Source: Streptomyces venezuelae ATCC 10712 (lineage in GTDB: Bacteria > Actinomycetota > Actinomycetes > Streptomycetales > Streptomycetaceae). Taken from it: 64,000 bases of DNA. Numbering within the stretch: the stretch's first letter is position 1; each line of letters starts with the position of its first letter. The DNA lies in contig NZ_CP029197.1 of NCBI RefSeq assembly GCF_008639165.1, positions 1,488,001 through 1,552,000 of the forward strand, read 5' to 3'. The position numbers and the translations under genes are program-made. Of the stretch, positions 1-9,193 are shown in pieces. Under the pieces are notes generated by a model that worked only from the letters and a program-made list of their open reading frames with translations, was not told where the DNA came from and searched no databases.

Positions 1-12
1 TCGAGCGGTCAT
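1..12 (-). CDS. Start of an unidentified gene cut by the left edge
   Basis: Only the first four codons are present (ATG ACC GCT CGA on the minus strand). A strong ribosome binding site, GGAGG, lies 7 nt before the ATG, which is why I call a start here. The gene runs off the window to the left, in the same direction as the CitMHS transporter upstream of it. Its product cannot be told. Confidence 0.5.
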
Positions 13-51
13 GCGGGTTCCTCCGGAAGGAGTTCGTCGGACAGGTCAACC

Positions 52-66
52 GATAATCCGACTATC
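52..66. promoter_or_regulatory. Imperfect palindrome upstream of the truncated gene
   Basis: GATAATC and GACTATC flank a single C, matching as an inverted repeat at 6 of 7 positions. It lies about 40 nt upstream of the start codon at position 12, where an operator would be expected. No regulator can be assigned. Confidence 0.22.
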
Positions 67-131
67 CGTCACCACATGACTACGAAGGGTGGCGACATGC
101 CCACGCCACCCCTCGAAGTCGCCCGTCCGGC

Positions 132-1598
132 TCAGATGATCCCGAAGAGCATCCCCGCCGCCAGCACGACCAGCGCGGTCAGCGCCGCCCACTTCACCGT
201 GAACTTGGTGTGGTCGCCGAACTCCACCTTCGCCATGCCGACGAGCACGTACACGGCGGGCACCAGGGGGCTCGACATGTGCAGGGCCTGGCCGACCAGC
301 GAGGCCCGCGCGATCTCCAGCGGCGACACGCCGTGGGCGGCGCCCGCCTCCGCGAGGACCGGCACGACACCGAAGTAGAAGCCGTCGTTCGACATGAAGT
401 AGGTGAGCGGGATGCTGAGGAGACCGGTGATCAGGCCCATGTGCGGGCCCATCCCCTCGGGGATGGCGCCGACGAGCCAGTCGGCCATGTGCTTGACCAT
501 GCCGGTGCCGGTGAGGACGCCGGTGAAGACGGCGGCGGCGAAGACCATGCCCGAGACGTTGAGGACGTTGTCGGCGTGGGCGGCGATCCGGGCCTTCTGC
601 TCGGCCATCTTCGGGTAATTGACGGTGAGCGCGAGCGCGGCGCCGAGCAGGAACAGCACCGGGATCGGCATCAGTTCGAGGATCATCGCGGCGAGCAGGG
701 CGACCGTCAGGCCCGCGTTGAACCAGTACAGCCCGGGCCGCAGGGTCGCCCGGTTCGGGTCGAGCCCCTGGAAGCCCTCGTCCTCCCCGGCACCCGCACC
801 GGCGGGGGCGACGGGGGCGGCCGCGCCCTGCGCGTCGCCGGAGGTGTCGGCGCCCGGCGCGTCACCGGCACCGCCGGCCGGCCTCTTGCGCAGGTTCACG
901 CGACCGCCGGCGCCGCCGCCCCCGCCACCCGCCGTGACCAGCACCGCGTCGGTCTCGGACACCAGGGCCTCGTCGAGCGTGAGGTAGCCGATGCGCTTGC
1001 GCTCCCGGCGGCCGAGGACGTACGCGAGGACGAAGACGAAGAGCAGGCCCATGCCGAGCGCGGGGATCATCGGCACGAAGATGTCCCCGGCGTCCAGCTT
1101 CAGCGCGGTCGCCGCGCGGGCCGTCGGCCCGCCCCAGGGCAGGGTGTTCATGACGCCGTTCGCGGTGGCGGCGACACCGGTCATGACCACCAGGCTCATG
1201 CCGAGCCGCTTGTAGAGCGGATACATCGCCGACACGGTGATCATGAAGGTGGTGGACCCGTCGCCGTCCAGCGAGACGATCGCGGCGAGCACCGCCGTAC
1301 CCACGACGACCCGCACCGGGTCCGCCTTGCAGAAGCGCAGGATGCCCCGGACGATCGGGTCGAACAGGCCGACGTCGATCATCACGCCGAAGTAGACGAT
1401 CGCGAACATCAGCATGGCGGCGGTCGGCGCCAGCTTGCCGACGCCTTCGATGACGTAGTCGCCGAGCTGGGCCCCCTGCCCGACCGCGACGCAGAAGAGC
1501 GCGGGGATCAGCACGAGCGCCGCGATCGGCGACATCTTTTTCATCATGATCAGGACCAGGAAGGTCGCGATCATGGCGAAGCCGAGGACGGTCAGCAT
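132..1598 (-). CDS. CitMHS family citrate-divalent cation/proton symporter
   Basis: A polytopic membrane protein of 488 residues that resembles the CitMHS family throughout. These carriers import citrate as a complex with Mg2+ or another divalent metal, driven by protons. The N-terminus (LTVLGFAMIATFLVLIMMKKM) and the segment SLDGDGSTTFMITVSAMYPL are family-like, and the two hydrophobic halves are split by a Gly/Ala/Pro-rich cytoplasmic loop at about residues 225-285. I prefer the ATG at 1598 to the in-frame GTG at 1607 because GAGG sits 8 nt before the ATG but would overlap the GTG. A second, unrelated tricarboxylate importer (TctCBA) lies 25 kb away. The exact metal preference cannot be read from sequence. 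Confidence 0.88.
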   Translation of the reverse strand: MLTVLGFAMIATFLVLIMMKKMSPIAALVLIPALFCVAVGQGAQLGDYVIEGVGKLAPTAAMLMFAIVYFGVMIDVGLFDPIVRGILRFCKADPVRVVVGTAVLAAIVSLDGDGSTTFMITVSAMYPLYKRLGMSLVVMTGVAATANGVMNTLPWGGPTARAATALKLDAGDIFVPMIPALGMGLLFVFVLAYVLGRRERKRIGYLTLDEALVSETDAVLVTAGGGGGGAGGRVNLRKRPAGGAGDAPGADTSGDAQGAAAPVAPAGAGAGEDEGFQGLDPNRATLRPGLYWFNAGLTVALLAAMILELMPIPVLFLLGAALALTVNYPKMAEQKARIAAHADNVLNVSGMVFAAAVFTGVLTGTGMVKHMADWLVGAIPEGMGPHMGLITGLLSIPLTYFMSNDGFYFGVVPVLAEAGAAHGVSPLEIARASLVGQALHMSSPLVPAVYVLVGMAKVEFGDHTKFTVKWAALTALVVLAAGMLFGII

Positions 1599-1717
1599 GG
1601 AGGGCACCTCACGTTCACCGTTGAACTGCCGCCGAGCGGCGGTCCGGATGACCGTAGGTGCCCCCTTCCGCCGTTAACAAGATGTCGACGCGTGAGCAAT
1701 ACGAGCAAAACCCCAGG

Positions 1718-3919
1718 TCACGGCAGGGGTGACACCTCGACGGGGAAACCGTTGAGCACGGCGGTGCCCGACAGCGGGTCGAGCCGGGAGCCGTCGAGCA
1801 GCTGGTTGACGTTGACGCCGGGGCGCGCGGACGCCACGGTCAGACGGGTCCCCGGCCGGTCGTGGCCCCAGCCGTGCGGGAGGCTCACCACGCCCGGGCG
1901 CACCCCGTCGGTCACCTCGACCGGCACCTCGAGCTCGCCGCCCTCGCCCTTGATCCGGGCGAGGCCGCCGTCGGCGAGCCGCAGCCGGGCCGCGTCGTCG
2001 GGGTGCACCTGGAGGGTGCACCGGTTCGAGCCGCCGCCGAGCGCGGGCGTGTTGTGCAGCCAGCTGTTGTTCGAGCGCAGGTGACGGCGCCCGACGAGCT
2101 GGAGGGTGCCGGGGTCGGGTACGGCGTCGAGCGCGGCCCGCAGCCGGGGCAGGTCGGCGGCGATCGGCGCGGGGAACAGTTCGATCCGCCCGCTGCGGGT
2201 CCTGAGGAGCTGGGGCAGGCGCGGCTTCAACGGGCCGAGGTCGATGCCGTGCGGGTGGGCGCGCACCTCGTCGAGGGTGAGTCCGTACGGGCCGAGGCGC
2301 AGCATCAGGTCGAGCCGGCGCTCCGGCCCGGTGTCCCCCGTGAGCCGGGCGGCGAACTCCTGGGGATCCGCCCCGAACGCGGGCGAGTGCTCCTGCGTCA
2401 CCGCCTTGGCGAGGGTGGTCTCGATGGCGAGCCGGTCCACGGCGGACGGCGGCGCCCCGTGCATCCCGGAGACGGCGAGGATCAGCCGGGCGTGGATCTC
2501 GCACTCGTCCATGCGGTCGGCTTCGAGGGGGACGGCGGCGGGGGTGTAGCGGACCTGGTCTCGGACGGCGAAGCCGTTGAAGGCGAAGTCGAAGTGGGCG
2601 CTCCGGGAGGGCGGGGGCGGCGGCAGCACGACGTCGGCGTGGCGGGTGGTCTCGTTGAGGTAGGGGTCGACGGCGACCATCAGGTCGAGGGCGTCGAGGG
2701 CGGCGTCCAGGCGCTGTCCGTCGGGTGCGGACAGCACGGGGTTGGAGGCGACGGTGATCAGGGCGCGGATCTTCCCCTCCCCCGGTGTCTCGATCTCCTC
2801 GGCGAGCGCGACGAGCGGCAACTCCCCCTTGACCTCGGGGTGCTGGGAGACCCGGCTGCGGCGGCGGCCGAGGGCGAAGCCCTTGCCCGGTCCGGCCGGG
2901 CGCGGGGCGGGCGCGGTGGCGGAGAGCGGGAAGAGGGCGCCGCCGGGCCGGTCGAGGTTGCCGGTGAGGATGTCGAGGACGTCGACCAGCCAGTTGCCGA
3001 GGGTGCCGTGGGCCACGGTGGAGCTGCCCATCCGCCCGTAGACGGCGGCGGTGGGCGCGGCGGCCAGTTCCCGGGCGAGGGTGCGGAGGGTGGCGGCGTC
3101 CACGTCGCAGGCGTCGGCGACCGCCTCCGGGCTGAACTCCCGGACCGCCGCGCGGACCTCCTCGACCCCCTCCACATGGGCGGCGAGCGGGCCGAGGTCG
3201 GTGAGCCCCTCCTCGAAGAGGGTGTGGACGAGCGCGGCGAGGAGCAGCGCGTCGGCGCCCGGGCGGATGGCGACGTGCCGGTCGGCGAGGCGGGCGGTGC
3301 GGGTGCGCCGGGGGTCGACGACGGTGAGGGTGCCGCCGCGCCGGCGCAGCGCCTTGAGCCTGCCGGGGAAGTCGGGGGCGGTGCAGAGACTTCCGTTGGA
3401 GTCGAGGGGGTTGGCTCCGAGGATCAGCAGGTGATCGGTGCGGTCCAGGTCCGGCACGGGGACGGCGAAGGGGTCTCCGAAGAGCAGGCCGCTGGAGACG
3501 TGCTTGGGCATCTGGTCGAGCGTGGACGCCGTGAAGAGGTTCCGCGTGCGCAAGGCACCGATCAGCAGGGGCGGGTAGAGGGCGCCGGCCATCGTGTGCA
3601 CATTGGGGTTGCCCAGGACGATACCCACGGCATCCGGCCCGTACTCCTCGATCAGCGGGCGAATTCTCGCGGCGATCGTGTCGAACGCCTCTTCCCAGGT
3701 GGCCTCCTGGAGCCGGCCGTCCTTCCGGACCAGGGGAACGCGCAGCCGGTCCGGGTCGGAGTCGACCTCGGGGAACGCGGCACCCTTGGGGCAGATGAAC
3801 CCCTGGCTGAAGACGTCGTCGCGGTCGCCACGCGCCCCGGTGACGCGTGCCCCCTCGATCGTCAGCGTCAGTCCGCAGGTCGCTTCGCAGAGCGGGCAGA
3901 TGCGCAGGGCGGTGGACAT
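1718..3919 (-). CDS. Molybdopterin-dependent oxidoreductase (bis-MGD, Fe-S)
   Basis: A 733-residue member of the DMSO reductase/formate dehydrogenase/assimilatory nitrate reductase superfamily. Cys8, Cys11, Cys15 and Cys43 form the N-terminal [4Fe-4S] motif (CPLCEATC...CPKG). The molybdopterin-binding regions follow, including ILGANPLDSNGS, and a C-terminal dinucleotide-binding domain contains SNNSWLHNTP. At the place where many relatives carry a Cys or selenocysteine metal ligand, this protein reads KHVSSG, so the metal ligand may be Ser or absent. The ATG at 3919 is chosen because AGGGAG lies just upstream and because the protein then begins directly before the Fe-S motif. There is no twin-arginine signal, so it is probably cytoplasmic. 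The substrate is unknown, and no dedicated electron-transfer subunit is adjacent. Confidence 0.85.
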   Translation of the reverse strand: MSTALRICPLCEATCGLTLTIEGARVTGARGDRDDVFSQGFICPKGAAFPEVDSDPDRLRVPLVRKDGRLQEATWEEAFDTIAARIRPLIEEYGPDAVGIVLGNPNVHTMAGALYPPLLIGALRTRNLFTASTLDQMPKHVSSGLLFGDPFAVPVPDLDRTDHLLILGANPLDSNGSLCTAPDFPGRLKALRRRGGTLTVVDPRRTRTARLADRHVAIRPGADALLLAALVHTLFEEGLTDLGPLAAHVEGVEEVRAAVREFSPEAVADACDVDAATLRTLARELAAAPTAAVYGRMGSSTVAHGTLGNWLVDVLDILTGNLDRPGGALFPLSATAPAPRPAGPGKGFALGRRRSRVSQHPEVKGELPLVALAEEIETPGEGKIRALITVASNPVLSAPDGQRLDAALDALDLMVAVDPYLNETTRHADVVLPPPPPSRSAHFDFAFNGFAVRDQVRYTPAAVPLEADRMDECEIHARLILAVSGMHGAPPSAVDRLAIETTLAKAVTQEHSPAFGADPQEFAARLTGDTGPERRLDLMLRLGPYGLTLDEVRAHPHGIDLGPLKPRLPQLLRTRSGRIELFPAPIAADLPRLRAALDAVPDPGTLQLVGRRHLRSNNSWLHNTPALGGGSNRCTLQVHPDDAARLRLADGGLARIKGEGGELEVPVEVTDGVRPGVVSLPHGWGHDRPGTRLTVASARPGVNVNQLLDGSRLDPLSGTAVLNGFPVEVSPLP

Positions 3920-4012
3920 GGCGTCTCCCTGGGGCGGCGGGTCGGGGCCGGGGCGTCGGCCCGCCGCGAGCATACCGACCGGTAGGCACGGTGGGGAGGG
4001 GTGCGCGGGGGT

Positions 4013-4717
4013 TCAGGCGAGCGAGGGCGCCAGATAGGCGTAGAGGAGCTGACGGGTCTCGTCGATCAGCGCGGGGTCCCCGGCGGGGTCGGTCCGGAAG
4101 GCGAGCCGGACGAGGGCGTCGGCGGTCTCGACGCCGACCAGGACCTTTCGGCGCAGCCCGTCGTCGGCGGGGCGGTTCAGGTGGGTGGCGAGGAGCTCAC
4201 AGATCCGCTCGACGACGAGCCGGTTGGGGTCCTCGGCGGCGCTCTCGGCCGCCTCCTCCCCCTCCCCTCCCCCTTCCCTCTCCCCCTCGCCGGCGTCGCC
4301 TTCGGCGCTGTCGCCGGGCGCGGCGGCGGGCACGCCGAAGTCGACGAGCGCGAAGCCCGGGACGGTCCGCTTCATCTCGATGAACTCGTCCAGCACCCCG
4401 TCGATGGCGCCGTACGCGTCGAGGAGCGGCGCGGCCGCGAGGCGGTCCGAGATCCGCCGGGCGTACTCGTCGAGGTTGCGGTGCGCGAGCGCCGCGACCA
4501 TCGCCCGCTTGTTGCCGAAGAAGCGGTAGACGGAGCCGATGGGCACACCGGCGCGGGCGGCGACGGCGCGGGTGCTCAGCTGCTCGTAGCCGGACTCGTC
4601 GAGGAGTCCGGCGCAGGCGTCGAGGATCCGGGCGAGCCGCTCGGCGCTGCGCTGCTGCACCGGGGTGCGGCGGAGCGCCGGCGGGTTCTGGGGGCGGGTC
4701 TGGGGCACGGGGACCAT
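4013..4717 (-). CDS. TetR family transcriptional regulator
   Basis: A 234-residue one-component repressor. The N-terminal helix-turn-helix spans about residues 25-70 (ILDACAGLLDESGYEQLSTRAVAARAGVPIGSVYRFFGNK), and a variable ligand-binding half follows. An acidic, Gly/Glu-rich insert at about residues 135-160 is unusual. The ATG at 4717 has GGAG 7 nt upstream and lies only 19 nt after the stop of the membrane-protein gene, so the regulator is probably the last gene of the beta-helix operon and may control it. The ligand is unknown. Confidence 0.85.
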   Translation of the reverse strand: MVPVPQTRPQNPPALRRTPVQQRSAERLARILDACAGLLDESGYEQLSTRAVAARAGVPIGSVYRFFGNKRAMVAALAHRNLDEYARRISDRLAAAPLLDAYGAIDGVLDEFIEMKRTVPGFALVDFGVPAAAPGDSAEGDAGEGEREGGGEGEEAAESAAEDPNRLVVERICELLATHLNRPADDGLRRKVLVGVETADALVRLAFRTDPAGDPALIDETRQLLYAYLAPSLA

Positions 4718-4736
4718 GATGCCGCTCCGGTCGGGG

Positions 4737-6041
4737 TCAGGCGATCAGCAGGCCGATGCCGCCGAGGGTGTACGCGATCATCAGCGCGAACAGCGGGAGT
4801 TGACCGGCGACCGCGCGGTCGGCCGGGAAGAGGCGCACGGAGCGGTCGTGGGCGGCGACGACACCGAGGACGTGACCGGTGACGATCGCGGCGACCTGGA
4901 GGGTCGCGAGGCCGCCGGGGCCCAGGAACGGGGCGGGTGAGGGGGCGTTGTCAGACCCCCCTGCCAAGATGACTGTGCGTGGTCCTTCGGTGACGAAGAG
5001 CGAGAAGTAGTGGGCGACGAGATAGCCGAGGGCGATGGGCAGGAGCGAGTGGGCGAAGGAGGTGAGGGGTGTGGAGAGCGCGCGGTTCATCAGGCGGAGG
5101 GCGCCCGCGCACAGTCCGTAGCAGGCGGCGACGAGGGCGACGGCGGAGAGGAGGCCGAGCGTGGCGGTGGGGGTGGGGCCGAGGGGTGAGGTCTGGAGGG
5201 AGGTGATCCATCGGGGGTTGTCGGAGAAGCCGTCGTACGCGGTGGAGCCGAGGAGGACGCAGACGGTGGCGACGAGACCTGGCGTCCGGGGGGTGGCGTC
5301 CAGGCCGTTGAAGGGGGAGCGCAGCACGAGACGGCCGTCGGCGCGGCGGCCGAGCGGCGAGAGGCGGGCGAGAAGGGAGGAGTAGACCTCGAAGGGGTCG
5401 GCATGGGCGAACCACCGGTCGCCGTAGCGGGCGGCGCCGGTGAGCTGGACGCCGAGGTGGACGGTGAGCGCGAGGAGAAGGGTGCGGGAGGAGGTGTTGT
5501 CGGGGGCGACGAGCTCGAGCCAGGTGAAGAGGAGGAGCCCGGCGGCGGCCGGGCGGATGCCGACGGCGGCGGGCACGGGGCGGGGGTTCCGGGGCGGACG
5601 CAGGGAGAGGAGGGCGCGCAGGGGGTTGAGGAGGCGCCAGACGGGGCCGAGGAGGAGGGAGGCGGGGACGAGTCCGACCCAGAGCAGGACGTAGAGGGCG
5701 CCGGGTGCGGGGTTGCGGTCGGGGTCGTCGGGGCCGAGGAGGAGGTGGAGCAGGAAGAGAAGAGCGGCGGCGGAGCCGAGGAGGCGGAGGGCGGCACGGG
5801 TGGCGGGGGCGTCGGCCGCCCGTTGCAGGGCGGCGGGTAGCGGGCGCCCTGCCAGGTCGCCCTGGAAACGGGAGGAGGACCAGAGCAGTCCGAGGGCGAG
5901 GAAGGAGATGAGGAGCGCGGCGAAGGCACCGGCGTACGCGTAGAACGGCGAGAGGGGGAGGTCGTGCCGGGAGCCCACACCGTGGGCGAGGACGGTGTGG
6001 GCGGGGCGGGCGAGGACGAGGCCGGCGAGGACGCCGGTCAT
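4737..6041 (-). CDS. Polytopic membrane protein, third gene of the beta-helix operon
   Basis: 434 residues with about ten to twelve hydrophobic segments. The N-terminus has a conserved-looking exported segment, HGVGSRHDLPLSPFYAYAG, followed directly by a membrane helix. Similar proteins next to cupredoxin-domain genes in other actinobacteria are, from memory, sometimes auto-named 'fenitrothion hydrolase', a label I would not transfer. The ATG at 6041 overlaps the stop codon of the lipoprotein gene by ATGA, so translation is coupled. The neighbours suggest that the beta-helix, lipoprotein and membrane proteins work together at the cell surface. No catalytic motif is recognisable and the function is unknown. 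Confidence 0.72.
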   Translation of the reverse strand: MTGVLAGLVLARPAHTVLAHGVGSRHDLPLSPFYAYAGAFAALLISFLALGLLWSSSRFQGDLAGRPLPAALQRAADAPATRAALRLLGSAAALLFLLHLLLGPDDPDRNPAPGALYVLLWVGLVPASLLLGPVWRLLNPLRALLSLRPPRNPRPVPAAVGIRPAAAGLLLFTWLELVAPDNTSSRTLLLALTVHLGVQLTGAARYGDRWFAHADPFEVYSSLLARLSPLGRRADGRLVLRSPFNGLDATPRTPGLVATVCVLLGSTAYDGFSDNPRWITSLQTSPLGPTPTATLGLLSAVALVAACYGLCAGALRLMNRALSTPLTSFAHSLLPIALGYLVAHYFSLFVTEGPRTVILAGGSDNAPSPAPFLGPGGLATLQVAAIVTGHVLGVVAAHDRSVRLFPADRAVAGQLPLFALMIAYTLGGIGLLIA

Positions 6042-7000
6042 CGGACGACGAGTTGGGTGAGCAGGAGACCGGACTCGTGCGTCTCCACCTCGAACAGACC
6101 GGTGCGGTCCACGGTGAGGGTGAGGGTCGCGGGCGTGCCGGGAGAGAGGGGGAGTTCGCGGTCGTAGCCGTGCACATGGAGGGTGTCGGCGCGGTCGCCG
6201 GTGACCCGGAGGGTGAGGCGTTCACCCTTCTTCAACTCGATGCGGGAAGGGGGTGGTGAGACGGTCCGACCGCTGATGGTGAGGACGACGGTCCGACCGG
6301 GGTCGGGCGTGCGGGGGCTCACGGGGGCGGGGGCGGAGGGGGATGCGGGGGTCGGCGCGGGCGCGGTGGGGACGGGTGTGGTGGGGGCGCCGTCCAGGCG
6401 GACGGTGGCCTGGACGGGCGTGCCGGAGACGGCCCAGACCGTGTGGTCGTCCGCGTGGAGCCGGACGGTCAGGGTGTGGGCGCCCGCCGGTACGTGGCCC
6501 CAGGGGCCGTAGAGCCGGGCGGTCTCCCGGCCGTCGACCAGGAGGCGGGCGTGGCCCCGGCCCGGGAGGGCCGCGCCGCCGGTGCTCTCGGGAGTGAAGC
6601 GGAACCTCTCCACCGTGAGGTGGACGTTCCAGCCGCCCTCGCTGTCGGGGCGGGCCTCGGCCCGGACGGTGGGCGCCTCCGCCACCGGCAGCTCCCGGAG
6701 CCGGTGCCCTCCCTCGTCACGGGCCGGCAGGAGGGTGCCGCTGCTCCCGGTGGCCTCCTGATGGCTGGTGCCGGGCTTGTGATGCGTGGTGGGCCGCCCC
6801 CCGCACCCCACGAGCACGAGCGCGGCGACCAGAAGCAGCCCGGCCGCCGGCCCGACCCGCCGGGGACGGCCACCGGCCCGGGAACGACGGCCCCGGAAAC
6901 GCCGGCCCCGCGAGCGGGCCTCGGGCGGGACGGCGGCGGGCGGGACCGCCCGTGTGGTGATGCGTGCGGCCACCGGCGGCGTCGCGGGTCGGTGGGTCAT
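6038..7000 (-). CDS. Lipoprotein with C-terminal cupredoxin-like domain
   Basis: 320 residues. After an unusually long Arg/Pro-rich lead of about 50 residues comes a hydrophobic helix ending in a lipobox (VLVGC, Cys66), so the protein should be exported and lipid-anchored. A middle domain (about 95-215) is followed by a Pro/Ala-rich linker. The last 90 residues, from TVVLTISG to the end, form a cupredoxin-like beta domain containing DTLHVHGYD and ending GLFEVETHESGLLLTQLVVR. The His-containing loop could bind copper, but a full type 1 copper ligand set is not evident. The start at 7000 overlaps the beta-helix gene stop by ATGA. The length of the N-terminal lead leaves some doubt about the start. 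Confidence 0.72.
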   Translation of the reverse strand: MTHRPATPPVAARITTRAVPPAAVPPEARSRGRRFRGRRSRAGGRPRRVGPAAGLLLVAALVLVGCGGRPTTHHKPGTSHQEATGSSGTLLPARDEGGHRLRELPVAEAPTVRAEARPDSEGGWNVHLTVERFRFTPESTGGAALPGRGHARLLVDGRETARLYGPWGHVPAGAHTLTVRLHADDHTVWAVSGTPVQATVRLDGAPTTPVPTAPAPTPASPSAPAPVSPRTPDPGRTVVLTISGRTVSPPPSRIELKKGERLTLRVTGDRADTLHVHGYDRELPLSPGTPATLTLTVDRTGLFEVETHESGLLLTQLVVR

Positions 7001-9153
7001 GCCGGGGTCCCCCCGTGAGGGTGGGACCCGGGGTGCGGCGCCGGGGCGGGGGTCGGTGCGTCGGGGGTCGGTGCGTCGGGGTCCGGTGCGTCGGGGTCTG
7101 GGGTCCGGGCGGGGGTTTGTGGGTTCGGGGTCGGGGGTTGGGTGCCCGTGCGGGTGCGGGTGCCTGCGGCTGTCACGGCCCACAGGACCCAGATCACGCC
7201 GAGGAGGAGGCGGAGCCAGGCGGGGCTCAGGGGGATGCCGGGGACCATCAGGACCGCCTTGTCGAAGGCGTCGAGAAGGGTGAGGGCGCCGAGGGCCACG
7301 GTGGTCCAGGCGAAGACCGGGCGGGAGGGGCGCAGGGCGAGGCCGATGAGGGTCCACCACAGGCCGGTGAGCAGCAGGGCGAGGGCCGGGACGGCGGTCG
7401 GGGTGAGGGCGAGGGTCGAGCCGGCGACGTCGAGGGCGAGGCCCACGAGGCCGATGAGGGTGGCCGCGCCGGCGAGGCGGCTGCCGCGCAGCCGGCGCCA
7501 CCAGAGGGCGAGGCCGACGAGGGCGAGGAGGAGGGAGGTGCCGAGGGCGAGTTGGGTCTCGACGCGCTGGATGCCGCGGGCGCCGTACCAGTCGCAGCCG
7601 GCCGGGAGGCGGCGGGCCTGGACGTTGTAGTCGGCGCAGACGAGGAGTTGGGCGAGTTTGACGGGTTCGCCGATGAGCCGGTCGGCGTTGCCGGTGACGT
7701 CGCCGCGGCGTGCTCCGCAGCCGGGCAGGGCGCCGGGGCTTGCGGCGCCGGTGTCGGTCTGCCAGCAGTTGCCGCTGCCCTGGCCGTCCCACCAGACGTC
7801 GCTGCGGTTGGGGCGGGCGTTGCCGGCCTTGTCGACGCCGAGGTGGTTGCGGGCGTAGCGGTTGTGGTGGGAGGTGTCGGTCTGCTTGCCCCAGGCGGAT
7901 TCGCCGCGGATGAAGGCGGGGACGGCGTTGAGGTAGAAGGCGGTGCGCTGGTGGCCGTAGACCCAGTTGTCCTCGTAGAGGTTCCAGTTGCCGCCGGCGG
8001 TGATGATGCCGGTGCCGGGGGGCATGGAGATCTGGGGGCAGACGACACCTTGTTCGTAGCCGCGTTCGACGGGCGGCTTCGCGCAGGTGCCGTCGGCGAC
8101 GTACGGGTAGTAGTTCTGGTTGTTGTCGTGGATGAGGTTGCGTTCGAAGCGGGCGTGGTTCTGGGGCAGTCCGGGGTGGCCGGGGAAGGCGGAGTCCATG
8201 GAGGCGCCGCCCATGTTGTGGTCGAACTCGTTGTCGTGGACCCAGACGGAGTCTCCGGCGGTGCCGGAGTAGCCGACCATGTTGTGGTGGCTGCGGCAGC
8301 CGGTGATCTCGATGGAGTAGCGGGGGACGTCGTAGCCGCGGCCGTCGTTGATGTCGGAGGCCGAGCCGGGGTAGATGCCGGAGTCGCCGTTGCCGTGGGA
8401 CTCGCAGTTCTTGTAGAGGCCGTGGTCGGAGGCGAAGGTGAGGAAGCCGTACTCGTCGTTCCAGCGGGTGAGGACGTCGTCGATGACGAAGCCGTCGGCG
8501 GCGAGCACGTACAGCGAGTTGAACGTGGTGCGCTGGGCGGTGAAGTTGCGGAAGTAGATGCCGTCGGTGCCGTCGGCCCGCAGGGCGTTGAGTTTCTGGT
8601 ACTTGGCGTCGATGACGACGTCGAGGCGGGAGGCTCCGGTGCCCTCGATCTGGAGGTCCTTCTTGCCGAGGATCGCCACGAGGTTCTGGTTGTGCGGGCA
8701 CTGCCGCTGCTGTTCGTAGCTGAGGATCTGGTAGCCGAGCGAGGACGTGGGGGCCTTGAGGGTGGCGCAGGCGCCGGTGGGCGGGGGCAGGGAGGGCTCT
8801 TCCTCGTAGAGGCCGGGGAGGATCGCGATGGTGAGGCCGGGCCGGTCGACGGCGTCGACGGCCTGCTGGAGGTGGCGGTAGCCGTCGCGGAGGCAGCGCT
8901 CGTGGAGGGTGCGGTTGCGGGCTTTGAGGGGGGCCGGGAAGCGGGAGATCCGGCTTTCGAAGGCGGCGCGGTCGGTCTTGCAGACGAGGAGGTCGGGTTC
9001 TCCGGTGCGGAGTTTCGGCACGGTGCCGGTGCCGTCGGGGAAGGTGACGGGCCGTTCCTCGTGGGCCTGGGCCCCGGGGGCGGTGAGCAGGGCTGCGGCG
9101 AGCGCCGCGAGCACGACCGTGAGCGCGAGGACGATCCTTCGGGACCAGGACAT
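6997..9153 (-). CDS. Secreted right-handed beta-helix protein with C-terminal membrane domain
   Basis: 718 residues. A clear signal peptide (RRIVLALTVVLAALAAALL, cleavage after AQA30) leads into an exported region rich in Asn, Asp, Gly and His turns typical of parallel beta-helix repeats at about residues 170-430 (for example NCESHGNGDSGIYPGSASDI and DNEFDHNMGGASMDS). Several Cys residues could form disulfides. Five hydrophobic segments follow between about residues 533 and 664, and then a Pro/Asp/Thr-rich tail with DPDAP/TPDAP repeats. The start at 9153 is supported by a -10 element (TACTCT) 7 nt upstream, giving a leaderless mRNA; a longer reading would hide the signal peptide. The fold suggests a polysaccharide-binding or -modifying role, but I see no catalytic signature. 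Confidence 0.75.
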   Translation of the reverse strand: MSWSRRIVLALTVVLAALAAALLTAPGAQAHEERPVTFPDGTGTVPKLRTGEPDLLVCKTDRAAFESRISRFPAPLKARNRTLHERCLRDGYRHLQQAVDAVDRPGLTIAILPGLYEEEPSLPPPTGACATLKAPTSSLGYQILSYEQQRQCPHNQNLVAILGKKDLQIEGTGASRLDVVIDAKYQKLNALRADGTDGIYFRNFTAQRTTFNSLYVLAADGFVIDDVLTRWNDEYGFLTFASDHGLYKNCESHGNGDSGIYPGSASDINDGRGYDVPRYSIEITGCRSHHNMVGYSGTAGDSVWVHDNEFDHNMGGASMDSAFPGHPGLPQNHARFERNLIHDNNQNYYPYVADGTCAKPPVERGYEQGVVCPQISMPPGTGIITAGGNWNLYEDNWVYGHQRTAFYLNAVPAFIRGESAWGKQTDTSHHNRYARNHLGVDKAGNARPNRSDVWWDGQGSGNCWQTDTGAASPGALPGCGARRGDVTGNADRLIGEPVKLAQLLVCADYNVQARRLPAGCDWYGARGIQRVETQLALGTSLLLALVGLALWWRRLRGSRLAGAATLIGLVGLALDVAGSTLALTPTAVPALALLLTGLWWTLIGLALRPSRPVFAWTTVALGALTLLDAFDKAVLMVPGIPLSPAWLRLLLGVIWVLWAVTAAGTRTRTGTQPPTPNPQTPARTPDPDAPDPDAPTPDAPTPAPAPHPGSHPHGGTPA

Positions 9154-9160
9154 GCGCGAG

Positions 9161-9189
9161 AGAGTAGAGCAATGTTCATCTTTTTGAAC
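9161..9189 (-). promoter_or_regulatory. Leaderless promoter of the beta-helix operon with inverted repeat
   Basis: On the minus strand TACTCT (9166-9161) is a good -10 element, and 7 nt separate it from the ATG at 9153, so transcription should begin at the start codon. An inverted repeat GTTCA-N6-TGAAC (9174-9189) covers the spacer and -35 region and is a candidate operator, possibly for the TetR at the end of the operon. Confidence 0.45.
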
Positions 9190-9193
9190 CCCT

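Noticed and set aside
210-3985. Long plus-strand frames opposite the CitMHS and molybdopterin oxidoreductase genes
   Set aside because: They are rich in Arg/His/Gly/Glu without domains and mirror the codon bias of the true minus-strand genes.
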